Source: Enterobacter chengduensis (GTDB lineage Bacteria; Pseudomonadota; Gammaproteobacteria; Enterobacterales; Enterobacteriaceae). From it: a stretch of DNA of 64,000 bases. A program made the translations under genes and the position numbers. Shown here in pieces: positions 43,310 to 52,107 of the stretch (position 1 is the first letter of the stretch; every line of letters starts with the position of its first letter). The notes beneath the pieces were generated by a model. That model was given only the letters and a program-made list of their open reading frames with translations. It did not search any database and was not told the origin of the DNA. Location: contig NZ_CP043318.1 of assembly GCF_001984825.2 (NCBI RefSeq), positions 2,480,001 through 2,544,000 on the forward strand, in the 5' to 3' direction.

Positions 43310-43398
43310 TTGCCCTGGCAAGTAGTTAGTCACGGCAGATATTATTGCTCAGGCAAGTATAAGTCAACTGAATGAATAGGCCGATGCCACGAATTGCT
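43310..43398 (-). promoter_or_regulatory. mar operator/promoter: two MarR sites, -35/-10 and a marbox
   Basis: MarR site II is TTGCCAGGGCAA (plus-strand 43310-43321) beside the marR start, and site I is TTGCCTGAGCAA (43345-43356). Site I lies in the spacer between -35 TTGACT (43362-43367) and -10 TAATAT (43339-43344), 17 bp apart. A marbox with AGCAATTCGTGGCAT lies at 43383-43398. The layout equals E. coli marO, so repression by MarR and activation by MarA/SoxS/Rob are predicted. Confidence 0.93.
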
Positions 43399-43559
43399 AA
43401 AACGTTTCATGAACTTTTTTTGAACGCTTTAAAATCATATAGATAACCACCAGTTATCTTTCCCGAAGGAAAATAATCGTTACGTTGCGCGGATGGCCTA
43501 ACGTCACACTTTCCCCCTATACTTGCGGGGATGAATATGGATAAGGACGACGATGCACT

Positions 43560-44225
43560 ATGTTGGATTTAATTAAAGCAGTGAGTCTTGGGCTGGTGGT
43601 CTTGCTGCCGTTGGCGAACCCGTTAACCACGGTGGCGCTTTTCCTTGGGCTGGCCGGGAATATGAACAGCGCCGAGCGCAATCATCAGTCGATGATGGCT
43701 TCCGTCTATGTGTTTGCCATCATGATGGTGGCCTACTATGCCGGACAGGTGGTGATGAATACCTTCGGGATCTCCATTCCGGGTCTGCGTATCGCCGGGG
43801 GGCTGATCGTCGCCTTTATCGGTTTCCGCATGCTGTTCCCGGCGCAAAAAGCGCATGAGTCGCCGGAGGCCAAAAGCAAATCCGAGGAGCTGGAAAGCGA
43901 ACCGTCCGCCAATATTGCCTTTGTGCCGCTGGCCATGCCGAGCACGGCGGGACCCGGGACCATCGCGATGATCATCAGTTCCGCGTCGACGGTGCGCGAT
44001 AGCTCAACCTTCCCGGACTGGGTGCTGACGGTTGCGCCGCCGCTGATTTTTGCGATTATCGGGATTATCGTGTGGGCATCGCTGCGCAGCTCCGGCGCCA
44101 TTATGCGCTGGGTAGGCAAGGGCGGTATCGAGGCGATTTCCCGCCTGATGGGCTTCTTACTGGTCTGTATGGGCGTGCAGTTTATTATTAACGGCGTGCT
44201 GGAGATTATTAAGACTTACCATTAA
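43560..44225 (+). CDS. marC: MarC-family inner-membrane protein
   Basis: The 221-residue protein with six transmembrane helices is the MarC orthologue ([20 protein letters not shown], then [19 protein letters not shown]), divergent from marR as in E. coli. Despite its name, MarC is not required for multidrug resistance, and its transport substrate is unknown. A GGATAAGGACGACG region precedes the ATG. A REP element follows the stop. Confidence 0.95.
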   Translation: MLDLIKAVSLGLVVLLPLANPLTTVALFLGLAGNMNSAERNHQSMMASVYVFAIMMVAYYAGQVVMNTFGISIPGLRIAGGLIVAFIGFRMLFPAQKAHESPEAKSKSEELESEPSANIAFVPLAMPSTAGPGTIAMIISSASTVRDSSTFPDWVLTVAPPLIFAIIGIIVWASLRSSGAIMRWVGKGGIEAISRLMGFLLVCMGVQFIINGVLEIIKTYH

Positions 44226-44232
44226 ATTCATT

Positions 44233-44264
44233 GCCGGGTGGCGGCTTCGCCTTACCCGGCCTAC
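44233..44264. repeat. REP element after marC
   Basis: GCCGGGTGGCG...TACCCGGCCTAC, same family as the other units. It forms one border of the AT-rich segment that carries the LprI-domain gene; the other border is the inverted unit at 45287. Confidence 0.82.
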
Positions 44265-44404
44265 TTATATATTTATCGTGAATATAAATCGATTCCGAAA
44301 GTTCTTTGTTTTCCTTATTTTTAGGTTCAAAAAGGACTCCTTTGCTTGTCGTGTGTTACTGATTAAAGTAACGTACTGCACTCATTTCTTCTCAGGATAT
44401 AGTT

Positions 44405-45247
44405 ATGCGTGCTACACATTCTCTCATTGCGTTAAGTACTTTGATTTTTACGTTAAATGCCAATGCTGGCCTGTTTGATTCTACCCCTGATTTTAAATGC
44501 GGTCGTGAAGATGCTGTTTTTGCAACGCAATCCAAAATCAGAAATGATGCTGTGAGTAAAATACAGCAAGCTTATCTTGCCACGCCTTCTCGATTTTATG
44601 GCAAACCGCTTAATGATTACATTTCTAAAGTGAATCAAATCAGTCTTGTTTTAGAAAATGTCACCACAAAACCTTATAAAAATGACGAGATGACACGCGA
44701 TTGTACGGCTAAAGTATCACTGGCTGTGCCAGCAGACATTATGAACTACGTTGCCTCCAATCCGGATAAATTGACAGGACTAACCAACGGTGGCGGTAAG
44801 GTTCTCAACAACAGTGTGCAGTGGGATAACTTTGTGTATTCTTTGTCCTTAGCCGACAACGGTAAAGATATTTCTGTATCATATGAATACGCCAACAGAG
44901 ACTATATTTCTGAATCAATGGCGGGTGTGACGGTTCTGGCTCTGAATAAAAGTGAGCTTGAAAAGGCTGAGTTAACCAACAAATTAAATAACGCCAGCAT
45001 GGCTTATTATGAGAGCGATCGTCGTCTGAATGAACTTTGGAAGTATCTTCCTGATTCAGTTAAAGCAGCCATGAAAAAAGAACAGAATATATGGATTAAT
45101 GAAAAAGCCAAAGCTTGCGGTAAGATTACCGATGCCTCGTCAATTACAACGCCGCTAGCGACCAGAACCAGTATCTACACTTGCCAGTCTAAAATGACTG
45201 ATGACAGGTTCCATTATTTAGGTGGTGATGAGGAAGCGGGGTATTAA
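44405..45247 (+). CDS. Exported protein with C-terminal LprI/DUF1311-like domain
   Basis: The 280-residue protein has a signal peptide (ATHSLIALSTLIFTLNANA, cleavage after residue 21) and a C-terminal region of about 90 residues that looks like the lysozyme-inhibitor LprI/DUF1311 family (YYESDRRLNELWKYLPDSVK, KKEQNIWINEKAKAC). The central 150 residues are unassigned. Four mature cysteines suggest disulfides. The gene is clearly more AT-rich than its neighbours, lies between marC and sotB (adjacent in E. coli) and is flanked by REP elements, so it was probably acquired. Function, perhaps inhibition of host or phage lysozyme, is speculation. Confidence 0.75.
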   Translation: MRATHSLIALSTLIFTLNANAGLFDSTPDFKCGREDAVFATQSKIRNDAVSKIQQAYLATPSRFYGKPLNDYISKVNQISLVLENVTTKPYKNDEMTRDCTAKVSLAVPADIMNYVASNPDKLTGLTNGGGKVLNNSVQWDNFVYSLSLADNGKDISVSYEYANRDYISESMAGVTVLALNKSELEKAELTNKLNNASMAYYESDRRLNELWKYLPDSVKAAMKKEQNIWINEKAKACGKITDASSITTPLATRTSIYTCQSKMTDDRFHYLGGDEEAGY

Positions 45248-45286
45248 TCAGAAACGCAAAAATAATATTGCAGACCTAATGGTTTT

Positions 45287-45319
45287 GTAGGCCGGGTCAG
45301 GCGTAGCCGCCACCCGGCA
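45287..45319. repeat. REP element before sotB (inverted)
   Basis: GTAGGCCGGGT...GCCACCCGGC, the same unit as at 44233-44264 but in reverse orientation. The two bracket the AT-rich LprI-domain gene. Confidence 0.82.
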
Positions 45320-45329
45320 CAAACGCTCC

Positions 45330-46526
45330 TCACCCGTGCTGCCCCTGTTCCTCCAGCGCCACCGGCCATTTGCGGAAGATAAGCACCGACCAGATCAGCG
45401 CCACCAGGGCCGGAATAGCCCCCAGATAGCCAATCGCCGACATCGAGACGTGCAGAATAACCTGATTTCCCACCAGCGCCCCCGCGCCAATGCCCAGATT
45501 GAAAATCCCCGAGAACAGCGACATGGCAACGTCCGTCGCGTCCGGCGCCAGCGCCAGCACCTTCACCTGCATGCCCAGACCAATAATCATGATCGCCACG
45601 CCCCAGAACAGGCTGAGGAGCGCCAGATGGCTTTCGCTGCCTGCGGCGGGCATCAGCAGCAGCAGGCAGGCCAGCAGCAGGCCGATAGCACAGCTCACCA
45701 GCGCTGAGGCATGACGGTTACCCAGCTTGCCGAACAGCACGCTGCCAATAATGCCCGCGCCGCCGAGGATCAGCAGCAGGACGGTGGCAAAGTTGGCGCT
45801 AAAGCCCGCCACCACCTGCACAAACGGTTCAATGTAGCTGTACGCCGTGTAATGCGCGGTCACCACAATGACGGTAAGCAGATAGATACCCAGCAGCGCG
45901 GGGCGACGCATCAGCAGCGGCAGGCTTTTCAGCGAGCCGGAATGTTCGCTCGGCAGCGCGGGCAGCAGCTTAATCAGACACACCAGCGTCACCAGCGCGC
46001 CCATACCAATAGCAAAGAAGGTGGTACGCCAGCCGAAGTATTGCCCCACGATGCGGCCAATCGGCAGGCCCAGCACCATCGCCAGCGCGGTACCGGTGGC
46101 AATCAGGCTCAGCGCCTGCGCGCGTTTGCCTGCCGGTGCCAGGCGGATTGCCAGCGACGCGGTGATCGACCAGAACACCGCATGGGCAAAGGCAATGCCG
46201 ATGCGGCTTATGACCAGCACCGTAAAATTCCACGCCATAAATGACAGAACGTGGCTGCCGATGAACAGGGTAAACAGGCCGATCAGCAGCTTACGCCGCT
46301 CCATCTGGCTGGTCAGCAGCATAAAAGGTAAGGACATCAGCGCCACGACCCAGGCGTAGATGGTCAACATAATGCCCACCTGAGCCGTTTCCATCTGGAA
46401 ACTTTCAGCGATGTCAGACAACAGCCCAACCGGAACAAATTCTGTGGTGTTAAAAATAAACGCGGCAATGGCCAGCGTGACCACGCGTAGCCACGCAACC
46501 CTGCGGGAAACTGTGTTCGTTGTCAT
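45330..46526 (-). CDS. sotB: Sugar efflux transporter SotB (YdeA), MFS
   Basis: The 398-residue protein with twelve transmembrane helices is nearly identical in pattern to E. coli Sot[36 protein letters not shown], and [19 protein letters not shown]. It exports arabinose, lactose and IPTG in E. coli. It is next to marC in E. coli; here an inserted gene intervenes. The last residues (ALEEQGQHG) extend two residues beyond the K-12 length. It is divergent from the PhzF gene at 46704. Confidence 0.94.
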   Translation of the reverse strand: MTTNTVSRRVAWLRVVTLAIAAFIFNTTEFVPVGLLSDIAESFQMETAQVGIMLTIYAWVVALMSLPFMLLTSQMERRKLLIGLFTLFIGSHVLSFMAWNFTVLVISRIGIAFAHAVFWSITASLAIRLAPAGKRAQALSLIATGTALAMVLGLPIGRIVGQYFGWRTTFFAIGMGALVTLVCLIKLLPALPSEHSGSLKSLPLLMRRPALLGIYLLTVIVVTAHYTAYSYIEPFVQVVAGFSANFATVLLLILGGAGIIGSVLFGKLGNRHASALVSCAIGLLLACLLLLMPAAGSESHLALLSLFWGVAIMIIGLGMQVKVLALAPDATDVAMSLFSGIFNLGIGAGALVGNQVILHVSMSAIGYLGAIPALVALIWSVLIFRKWPVALEEQGQHG

Positions 46527-46703
46527 AGGGATGTCGGAGATTCGTTGCTGAAAAGAAGAGGTGACGATCTTAAAACGGCAAACGGCGAAAACTCAACCAT
46601 TATGTGATGCAGATCTCGATATTTACCTTGTGAAGGCGGTAGCCGGGAAGGCGGTTTTCGTTGAAGATAAAAGAACATCACAATAAAAACAGGTGGTAAG
46701 ACA

Positions 46704-47492
46704 ATGCAGGATATTGATTTTTATCTGGTCGATGCGTTCAGCGACACCACGTTTGGCGGCAACCCGGCAGCCGTTTGCCCGCTGAACGCGTGGTTACCTA
46801 ATGAGACCTTGCTGAAAATGGCGCAGCAGCATAATCAGTCAGAAACGGCCTTTTTCGTCTGCAGTAAAGGGGGCATTGAGCTACGCTGGTTTACCACCCT
46901 CACCGAAGTCAATCTCTGCGGTCACGCCACGCTGGCGGCCGCACACGTTCTGTTTACCGAGCTGGATTACCCGGATTCGCGGATCCACTTCGACACCGCG
47001 TCTGGCCGCCTGACGGTCAGCCGGGAGGGGGAGTGGATGACGCTGGACTTCCCGGCGTGTCCAACCCATACAGAGACACCGCCGCCGGAGATGCTCTCGG
47101 CGCTGGGTATCAGCCGCTACGTCGAAGCCCGTAAAGGGCGCGCCTGGACGATCGTTCTGGAGAGCCGCGAGCAGGTTGAGGCGCTTGCGCCTCACTTTTC
47201 GGCAATGACGCCGGGCGAGCATAAGGTGAGCGTGACGGCGCGCGGTGAGGGGGAATATGATTTTGTCAGCCGCTTCTTCTCACCGGGCGTGTCTGTCCCG
47301 GAAGATCCGGTCACCGGCTCCGCGCACACGATGCTGATCCCCTACTGGAGCGAAAAGCTGGGCAAAACGTCGATGTTTGCCCGCCAGGTTTCTGCACGAG
47401 GGGGGGATATACGCTGCGAGCTGAGAGGATCGCGCGTGCTGATGAGCGGGCAGGCCACACTTTATCTGAAAGGCACAGTTTTTCTGCGCTAG
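46704..47492 (+). CDS. PhzF-family isomerase, first tandem copy
   Basis: The 262-residue PhzF/YddE-family protein has the two-fold diaminopimelate-epimerase-like fold, with the catalytic Glu47 in NQSETAFF and GHATLAAAHVLF in the first half, and EDPVTGSAHTMLIPYW in the second. The family performs isomerisation of phenazine precursors or unknown small acids. It is 28 bp upstream of a very similar second copy, so the two form a tandem duplication in one operon. The substrate is unknown; no phenazine genes are near. Confidence 0.9.
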   Translation: MQDIDFYLVDAFSDTTFGGNPAAVCPLNAWLPNETLLKMAQQHNQSETAFFVCSKGGIELRWFTTLTEVNLCGHATLAAAHVLFTELDYPDSRIHFDTASGRLTVSREGEWMTLDFPACPTHTETPPPEMLSALGISRYVEARKGRAWTIVLESREQVEALAPHFSAMTPGEHKVSVTARGEGEYDFVSRFFSPGVSVPEDPVTGSAHTMLIPYWSEKLGKTSMFARQVSARGGDIRCELRGSRVLMSGQATLYLKGTVFLR

Positions 47493-47519
47493 ATACCCAT
47501 AACAAGAGAGGAAGAGACA

Positions 47520-48311
47520 ATGCAGAAAATTGATTTTTATCTGGTGGATGCCTTTAGCGACAAAACGTTTGGCGGCAACGCCGCGGCGGTATGTCCTCTG
47601 GAAGCGTGGTTGCCGGACGAGACGCTCCTTAAAATGGCGCAGCAGCATAATCAGTCCGAGACCGCCTTCTTCGTGCGAACGGACGGTGGGTTTGAGCTGC
47701 GCTGGTTCACCACGCGGGATGAAATTAACCTTTGCGGCCATGCCACCCTTGCCGCATCACACGTCATTTTTGAATATCTTGATTATCCGCATACCGAAAT
47801 CACCTTCACCACCCGCTTCGTGGGCGAGCTGACGGTAAAACGCAGCGGCGACTGGCTGACGCTGAATTTCCCGGCCTGGTCGACGGAGGTCGTGGATAAT
47901 CCGCCCGAGGTGCTGTTTAGCGCGCTGGGCATCACGGACGCCAAAGAGGTGCGCGTTGGACGCGATTACATGGTGGTGCTGGAGAGCCAGCGGCAGGTGG
48001 AGGCGTTAACGCCGGATATTGGGGCGATGCTTCCGCTGGATAAAATGGTCTGCGTGACGGCGCCTGGAGAAGAATATGACTTCGTCAGCCGCTTTTTCTG
48101 CCCCGGCGAAGGGGTGCCGGAAGATCCGGTCACCGGCTCCGCCCACAGCATGCTGATCCCCTACTGGAGCGAAAAGCTGGGAAAAACGTCACTCAGCGCC
48201 CGCCAGGTGTCCTACCGTGGCGGGGATCTGCGCTGCGAGCTGAAGGGCGATCGCGTGCTGATCGGCGGTCAGGCCACCCTGTATCTGAAAGGGCGCGTTT
48301 TCCTGCGCTAG
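47520..48311 (+). CDS. PhzF-family isomerase, second tandem copy
   Basis: The 263-residue protein is a clear paralogue of the preceding gene: both begin MQ-I-DFYLVDAFSD, keep Glu47 in NQSETAFF, and end TLYLKG-VFLR. Differences concentrate in the central strands (residues 90-170). GAGGAAGAGAC precedes the ATG. The 3' end overlaps the convergent SDR gene by 4 bp. Divergence after duplication could have given a different substrate or a heterodimer. Confidence 0.9.
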   Translation: MQKIDFYLVDAFSDKTFGGNAAAVCPLEAWLPDETLLKMAQQHNQSETAFFVRTDGGFELRWFTTRDEINLCGHATLAASHVIFEYLDYPHTEITFTTRFVGELTVKRSGDWLTLNFPAWSTEVVDNPPEVLFSALGITDAKEVRVGRDYMVVLESQRQVEALTPDIGAMLPLDKMVCVTAPGEEYDFVSRFFCPGEGVPEDPVTGSAHSMLIPYWSEKLGKTSLSARQVSYRGGDLRCELKGDRVLIGGQATLYLKGRVFLR

Positions 48312-48985
48312 CCGAGTGAGGCGCCGCCGCATATCACCATCTCCTGACCGGTGATAGCGGCGGCTTCATTGCTAAGTAAGAAATTCACCAACCCCGCCAC
48401 CTCCTCTGGGGCGATCAGACGTCCGATTGGCGGACACTTCGGCGGCGAGGTTTCTCTCCCCGGTGCGCTGAGCATCGGCGTTTGGGTAGCCCCTGGCGCG
48501 ACCACGTTAGCGGTGATCCCGCGCGGGGCCAGTTCCGCCGCCCAGCTTCTGACCATCCCTACCATCGCTGCTTTGGTGGCAACGTACTGCGATCGTCCTG
48601 CTGCACCGCGAGAGGTTCTGCTGCCAATCGCCACAAACCGTCCACCTGCGGCCATTGCGGGCGCAAAATGGTTAAACAACGCCTCACAGGCCCGGACGTG
48701 GAGTTGCCACAGTGAGGTGCTCACATCGCTTTCGAGCTGGCCCAGGGGCGCAGCGGCCATCATCCCTGCAGCATGGATCACCGCCTGGGGCGTCGCGATG
48801 GTTTGCAGGGCGCTGCACAGCGCAGCAGGATCGCTGATATCCACGCGCAGGCTCGTGAAGCCAGGGGCATTCAGCATCACTGCCCGGCGGCTGAGCCCGG
48901 TGACCTGCCAGCCTTCCGCCAGTAAACGCTTGACGATGGCCTCACCAATTCCGGAGCTGGCCCCGGTGACGACGGCGTGACGCAT
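48308..48985 (-). CDS. SDR-family oxidoreductase of the sugar-acid cluster
   Basis: The 225-residue classical SDR has TGASSGIGEA at residues 7-16, HAAGM in place of NNAG, catalytic Ser in IGSRTSRG and Tyr-x3-Lys in SQYVATKA. It probably oxidises or reduces a sugar or sugar acid using NAD(P)H. It is the last gene of the minus-strand operon that begins with Fe-ADH; only one base separates it from the YhcH gene. The substrate is unknown. Confidence 0.88.
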   Translation of the reverse strand: MRHAVVTGASSGIGEAIVKRLLAEGWQVTGLSRRAVMLNAPGFTSLRVDISDPAALCSALQTIATPQAVIHAAGMMAAAPLGQLESDVSTSLWQLHVRACEALFNHFAPAMAAGGRFVAIGSRTSRGAAGRSQYVATKAAMVGMVRSWAAELAPRGITANVVAPGATQTPMLSAPGRETSPPKCPPIGRLIAPEEVAGLVNFLLSNEAAAITGQEMVICGGASLG

Positions 48986-48986
48986 G

Positions 48987-49457
48987 TCAGACCTCCAGCA
49001 TCGCTCGGGGAATTTTAAATACCGCTTTGCGAACGGTCAGCGGCGCCTCTGCGGCGCACAGCGCCTGGTGGGGTTCTCCAGGACAAAAGACCGCAAAGTC
49101 TCCTGCGTTAAGACGGATCCTCACGCTGTGTTCAGCAGGTGAAGTAATAAAGAGATCCGGCTTACGCTCTTCGTCCTCCGGCTTGCCAGTGGGGCGTGCG
49201 CCAGCATAAATATGTTCTTCTCCTGCCAGCACAACCTGAATATCGGCCCACTGGCGATGGTACTCCGTATGCCGATCTGCACGTGGCTGCGTCTGCGCCG
49301 GACCAATCTGGCAAAACCAGGTTGCATTTTCCGGCTGCCAGCGCCCGTCATCGCGTTCGCTGAGCGCCTGCAGCGTGCAGTCCGGACGGGATAGCAGGGC
49401 GTACAACGCCGACGGAAGCCCTGCCAGCGGCAGGGCGTTGAGATGACCGATAATCAT
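48987..49457 (-). CDS. YhcH/YjgK/YiaL-family protein
   Basis: The 156-residue protein is a beta-sandwich (cupin-like) YhcH-family member with the conserved TEYHRQWADIQVVLAGEEHI and FAVFCPGEPHQALCA stretches, whose His/Glu residues probably bind metal. E. coli YhcH (NanQ) is an N-acetylneuraminate anomerase, and YiaL lies in a sugar-acid operon, so sugar or sugar-acid anomerisation is a reasonable role. It overlaps the sialidase-like gene by 4 bp (ATGA), indicating coupled translation. Confidence 0.9.
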   Translation of the reverse strand: MIIGHLNALPLAGLPSALYALLSRPDCTLQALSERDDGRWQPENATWFCQIGPAQTQPRADRHTEYHRQWADIQVVLAGEEHIYAGARPTGKPEDEERKPDLFITSPAEHSVRIRLNAGDFAVFCPGEPHQALCAAEAPLTVRKAVFKIPRAMLEV

Positions 49458-50617
49458 ATGGACTCCTTAACCCATTCCGGGGTCACCCGCACATATTTGA
49501 TGGCCTGGCGGAAGTAGGTGTACGCGATATGAAGCGCGCCATCGGGCCCCTGTTTGATGCTGGGATAGGAGAATTCGCGGTTCAGCTTTTCCAGAGAGTT
49601 GTTGGTCATGCAGTAACCATCCCCCTCGTCCAGATGACGCTGCCACGGCCAGGTTTTTCCGCCGTCAGGCGAAATGGCGACGGTCATCGGCGCCCGCGGT
49701 GCGCCCCAGAAGGCCGTCCGACCGTGGGTAACAACCGGCTCCTTGCGGTCATCACCATCGTCAATTTCATCGTATAACGAGGCGCGACGTTCCCGCGCCC
49801 CGGCGGCGCTCATGGGGTTAAAGACCAGCGCGAGTTCACCGCCCGCAAGCGTGGTCACCTGGATAGAGGAGTTATTATTAGGGAGCTCCGTGGGCTCCGG
49901 TACGGACCAGCTTTCGCCGTTATCCGTTGACTGGCTGTAATAGATATTGTCTGCCCAGCGGCTGCGGAACAGGGCGACCAGTGTGCCGTTGAGCAGGCGG
50001 GTAATATTCATATGTACGCAGCCGAGGCTTTCCGGTACTTCAACATCGCGCCACGTTTTGCCGCCGTCCCCGGATATTTTTACCGCGCTGATATCGTCGT
50101 TGCCGACCCATTTCTCACCTGGTTGGGTACGGCAATAAAACACCGGGAGCAGCCAGTTACCGTTATCCACCACTACAATCGGCTGACGGATAAACGTGCC
50201 CGGTTTATCGAGCAGGGTAGCGATCTCCCCCCAGGTTTTCCCCAGATCCCGGGACTGGCGATAGCGAACGATAGCCGTATCCTGATTACCTGAGATCTGC
50301 GCGGTCCACAGCAGCCACAGGACGTTGTCCGGGGCCAGGAACAGAACCGGGTTCTGTTCGGAACGTGTGGCATCGTCCGACAGTTTTACCGCATCACTCC
50401 ACTGCTGGCTGCCCGGTGCCAGGCGTGATCCCCACACGGAGATATCGGCAATGCCTTCCTGAGTGCCGCCAAACCAGACGCACATCAGCGAGCCATCCGG
50501 CAGCGGCAGCAGATTCGCCGCGTGGTTTTGTGGGCAAGAGGAGGGCAGCATGGCGGTTTGCACGTGCGCATCCTGTTGTGGTCGAACAATCCCGTCGCGG
50601 GTTACGGTTACAGACAT
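49454..50617 (-). CDS. Sialidase-fold (BNR/Asp-box) protein without signal peptide
   Basis: The 387-residue protein has a six-bladed beta-propeller signature with four Asp-boxes: SRDLGKTW, SGDGGKTW, STDNGESW and SPDGGKTW. It has an early Arg-containing region and resembles the BNR_2 sialidase family. There is no signal peptide or membrane anchor, so it should act in the cytoplasm on an imported compound. The start at 50617 is used (GGAGTCTGAT before ATG) rather than 50629. One base separates it from the symporter gene. True sialidase activity is doubtful; hydrolase, lyase or isomerase activity on an acidic sugar is possible. Confidence 0.86.
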   Translation of the reverse strand: MSVTVTRDGIVRPQQDAHVQTAMLPSSCPQNHAANLLPLPDGSLMCVWFGGTQEGIADISVWGSRLAPGSQQWSDAVKLSDDATRSEQNPVLFLAPDNVLWLLWTAQISGNQDTAIVRYRQSRDLGKTWGEIATLLDKPGTFIRQPIVVVDNGNWLLPVFYCRTQPGEKWVGNDDISAVKISGDGGKTWRDVEVPESLGCVHMNITRLLNGTLVALFRSRWADNIYYSQSTDNGESWSVPEPTELPNNNSSIQVTTLAGGELALVFNPMSAAGARERRASLYDEIDDGDDRKEPVVTHGRTAFWGAPRAPMTVAISPDGGKTWPWQRHLDEGDGYCMTNNSLEKLNREFSYPSIKQGPDGALHIAYTYFRQAIKYVRVTPEWVKESI

Positions 50618-50618
50618 A

Positions 50619-52031
50619 TCAGACTCCATTATTTTGAGCGGGGGTTGGTGCTTTACCCTGCGCTTTTCCCGGAATGAGGCGGTCGATCGCCATGATGACG
50701 GCAGGGGTCAGCAAGGCAATGTACATATTGTTGATGCCGAAAGGATCGCCCAGCAGATACCAGACGGAGGTGACGACGCAGGCGCCAATCAGGCCCGCAT
50801 TGGCACCGCGGGTGCTGCGGAAGAACGGCGCGTAAAACGCAATAACGGCCACCACGGAAATCGAAAGGCGAATGGCGCGGGTAAAGAACGAGAGCTTCAG
50901 GACTTCAGGTACCAGCAGAACAAAAATCAGCGGCAGGAAACCAATCAGCAGGGAGATCCAGCGGGTGGCCTTAAACTCCTGATCGGGCGTTGGGTTGCGC
51001 ATCGGCACGTAAAAGTCTTTTACCACCAGGGAGGCGATAGCCAGCGCCACGGTACTGACGCTGACGAAAATAGACGCCACCAGAGAGGTGGTGACCAGGC
51101 CGGCCAGCCACGGGTTCATGTCCTGCAGGAAAATCGGCATTGCATACAGGCTGTTAATTTCCGGGTGCAGGTATTTTGCCGCCACCCCAATCACCGCAAT
51201 GGCCAGCGCAATCGGCAGGCAGAAGAAGAAGGCGACCCAGGTAGAGCGTTTGGCCGATTTCACGTCTTTGGTGGAGGAGATTGCCTGGATTACAAACTGG
51301 GTACAGAAGATAGAGCCAATGGTGCCGATGAGCCAGGCGAAAATGGTCGACGCACCGATGTTACCGTCCCAGGTCCAGTAGAAGGCCGGCATGTTTTCAA
51401 TCATTGGCGTAAAGCCGCCGGTTTTGGAGAGCGCAAAGCCCATGATAGCGAGGATACCAAAGTATTTCAGCGCGCTGTGCAGTACGGTCACCCAGGCTAC
51501 CCCCTTCATGCCGCCAAAGGCGAAGTAGAAGGTACTGACGATGGCCGTAATGAAGGCGGCAACGGGCAGGTTGACTTTCAGTACGGTGGAAATAGCCGCT
51601 GCGCCGCTGACGTAATTCCCCACGTTAACCAGCAGCAGGGCGTAAATCATGATGACAGAGATAATGTTTTTGGTGCTGTTACCGTATTTTTCAGCAATCG
51701 CACCAGAGATAGTGATTTTCCCGGTGTTGTAGATGCGTTTTACCAGTAACAGGCCAAAGAGCGGGAAGCCAATCGCGGCCCCGATGACCGACCATGACGC
51801 GGCAAAGCCGTCTTCAAACGCCGCCTGTGCGGTGCCGATGGTGGATTTAGCGCCGATATACTCGGACATCAGCAGGATCCCGACAATAAACGCCGGCATC
51901 GCGCGGGAGCCTTCCATAAAATCGCCGGAATTTTTACTGCGGATCCGGAAGGTCAGCCAGGTGGTGAAAAGGATGTAAGCAATAACAATGCCCACAATGA
52001 TTAGGGTATCTTCAGCGGTAAAATTATTCAT
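50619..52031 (-). CDS. Sodium:solute symporter (SSS family)
   Basis: The 470-residue protein has about thirteen transmembrane helices with the SSS pattern: FMEGSRAMPAFIVGILLMSEYIG, GGMKGVAWVTVLHSALKYFG, and SVSTVALAIASLVVKDFYVP for the second sodium-site region. It likely imports an anionic sugar or sugar acid with Na+. In related clusters SSS proteins import sialic acids or glucuronate-type compounds. It is within the minus-strand operon, 76 bp after the aldolase gene. Confidence 0.9.
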   Translation of the reverse strand: MNNFTAEDTLIIVGIVIAYILFTTWLTFRIRSKNSGDFMEGSRAMPAFIVGILLMSEYIGAKSTIGTAQAAFEDGFAASWSVIGAAIGFPLFGLLLVKRIYNTGKITISGAIAEKYGNSTKNIISVIMIYALLLVNVGNYVSGAAAISTVLKVNLPVAAFITAIVSTFYFAFGGMKGVAWVTVLHSALKYFGILAIMGFALSKTGGFTPMIENMPAFYWTWDGNIGASTIFAWLIGTIGSIFCTQFVIQAISSTKDVKSAKRSTWVAFFFCLPIALAIAVIGVAAKYLHPEINSLYAMPIFLQDMNPWLAGLVTTSLVASIFVSVSTVALAIASLVVKDFYVPMRNPTPDQEFKATRWISLLIGFLPLIFVLLVPEVLKLSFFTRAIRLSISVVAVIAFYAPFFRSTRGANAGLIGACVVTSVWYLLGDPFGINNMYIALLTPAVIMAIDRLIPGKAQGKAPTPAQNNGV

Positions 52032-52107
52032 CTTTGCCTCTCTTCAGGGCGAGTGAATCCTGGGCACCTCAGGTACCCGGTATTCTTATTGACGAAACCA
52101 ACGTCGT

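Noticed and set aside
44278..44478. Plus-strand open frame of 66 codons before the LprI-domain gene
   Set aside because: It overlaps the true gene start in another frame, lacks a ribosome-binding site and has no family pattern.
50463..51749. 428-codon open frame antisense to the sialidase-like and symporter genes
   Set aside because: Residue composition (His, Gln, Arg, Asp rich) is that of a shadow frame of GC-rich coding DNA; the minus-strand symporter is clearly real.
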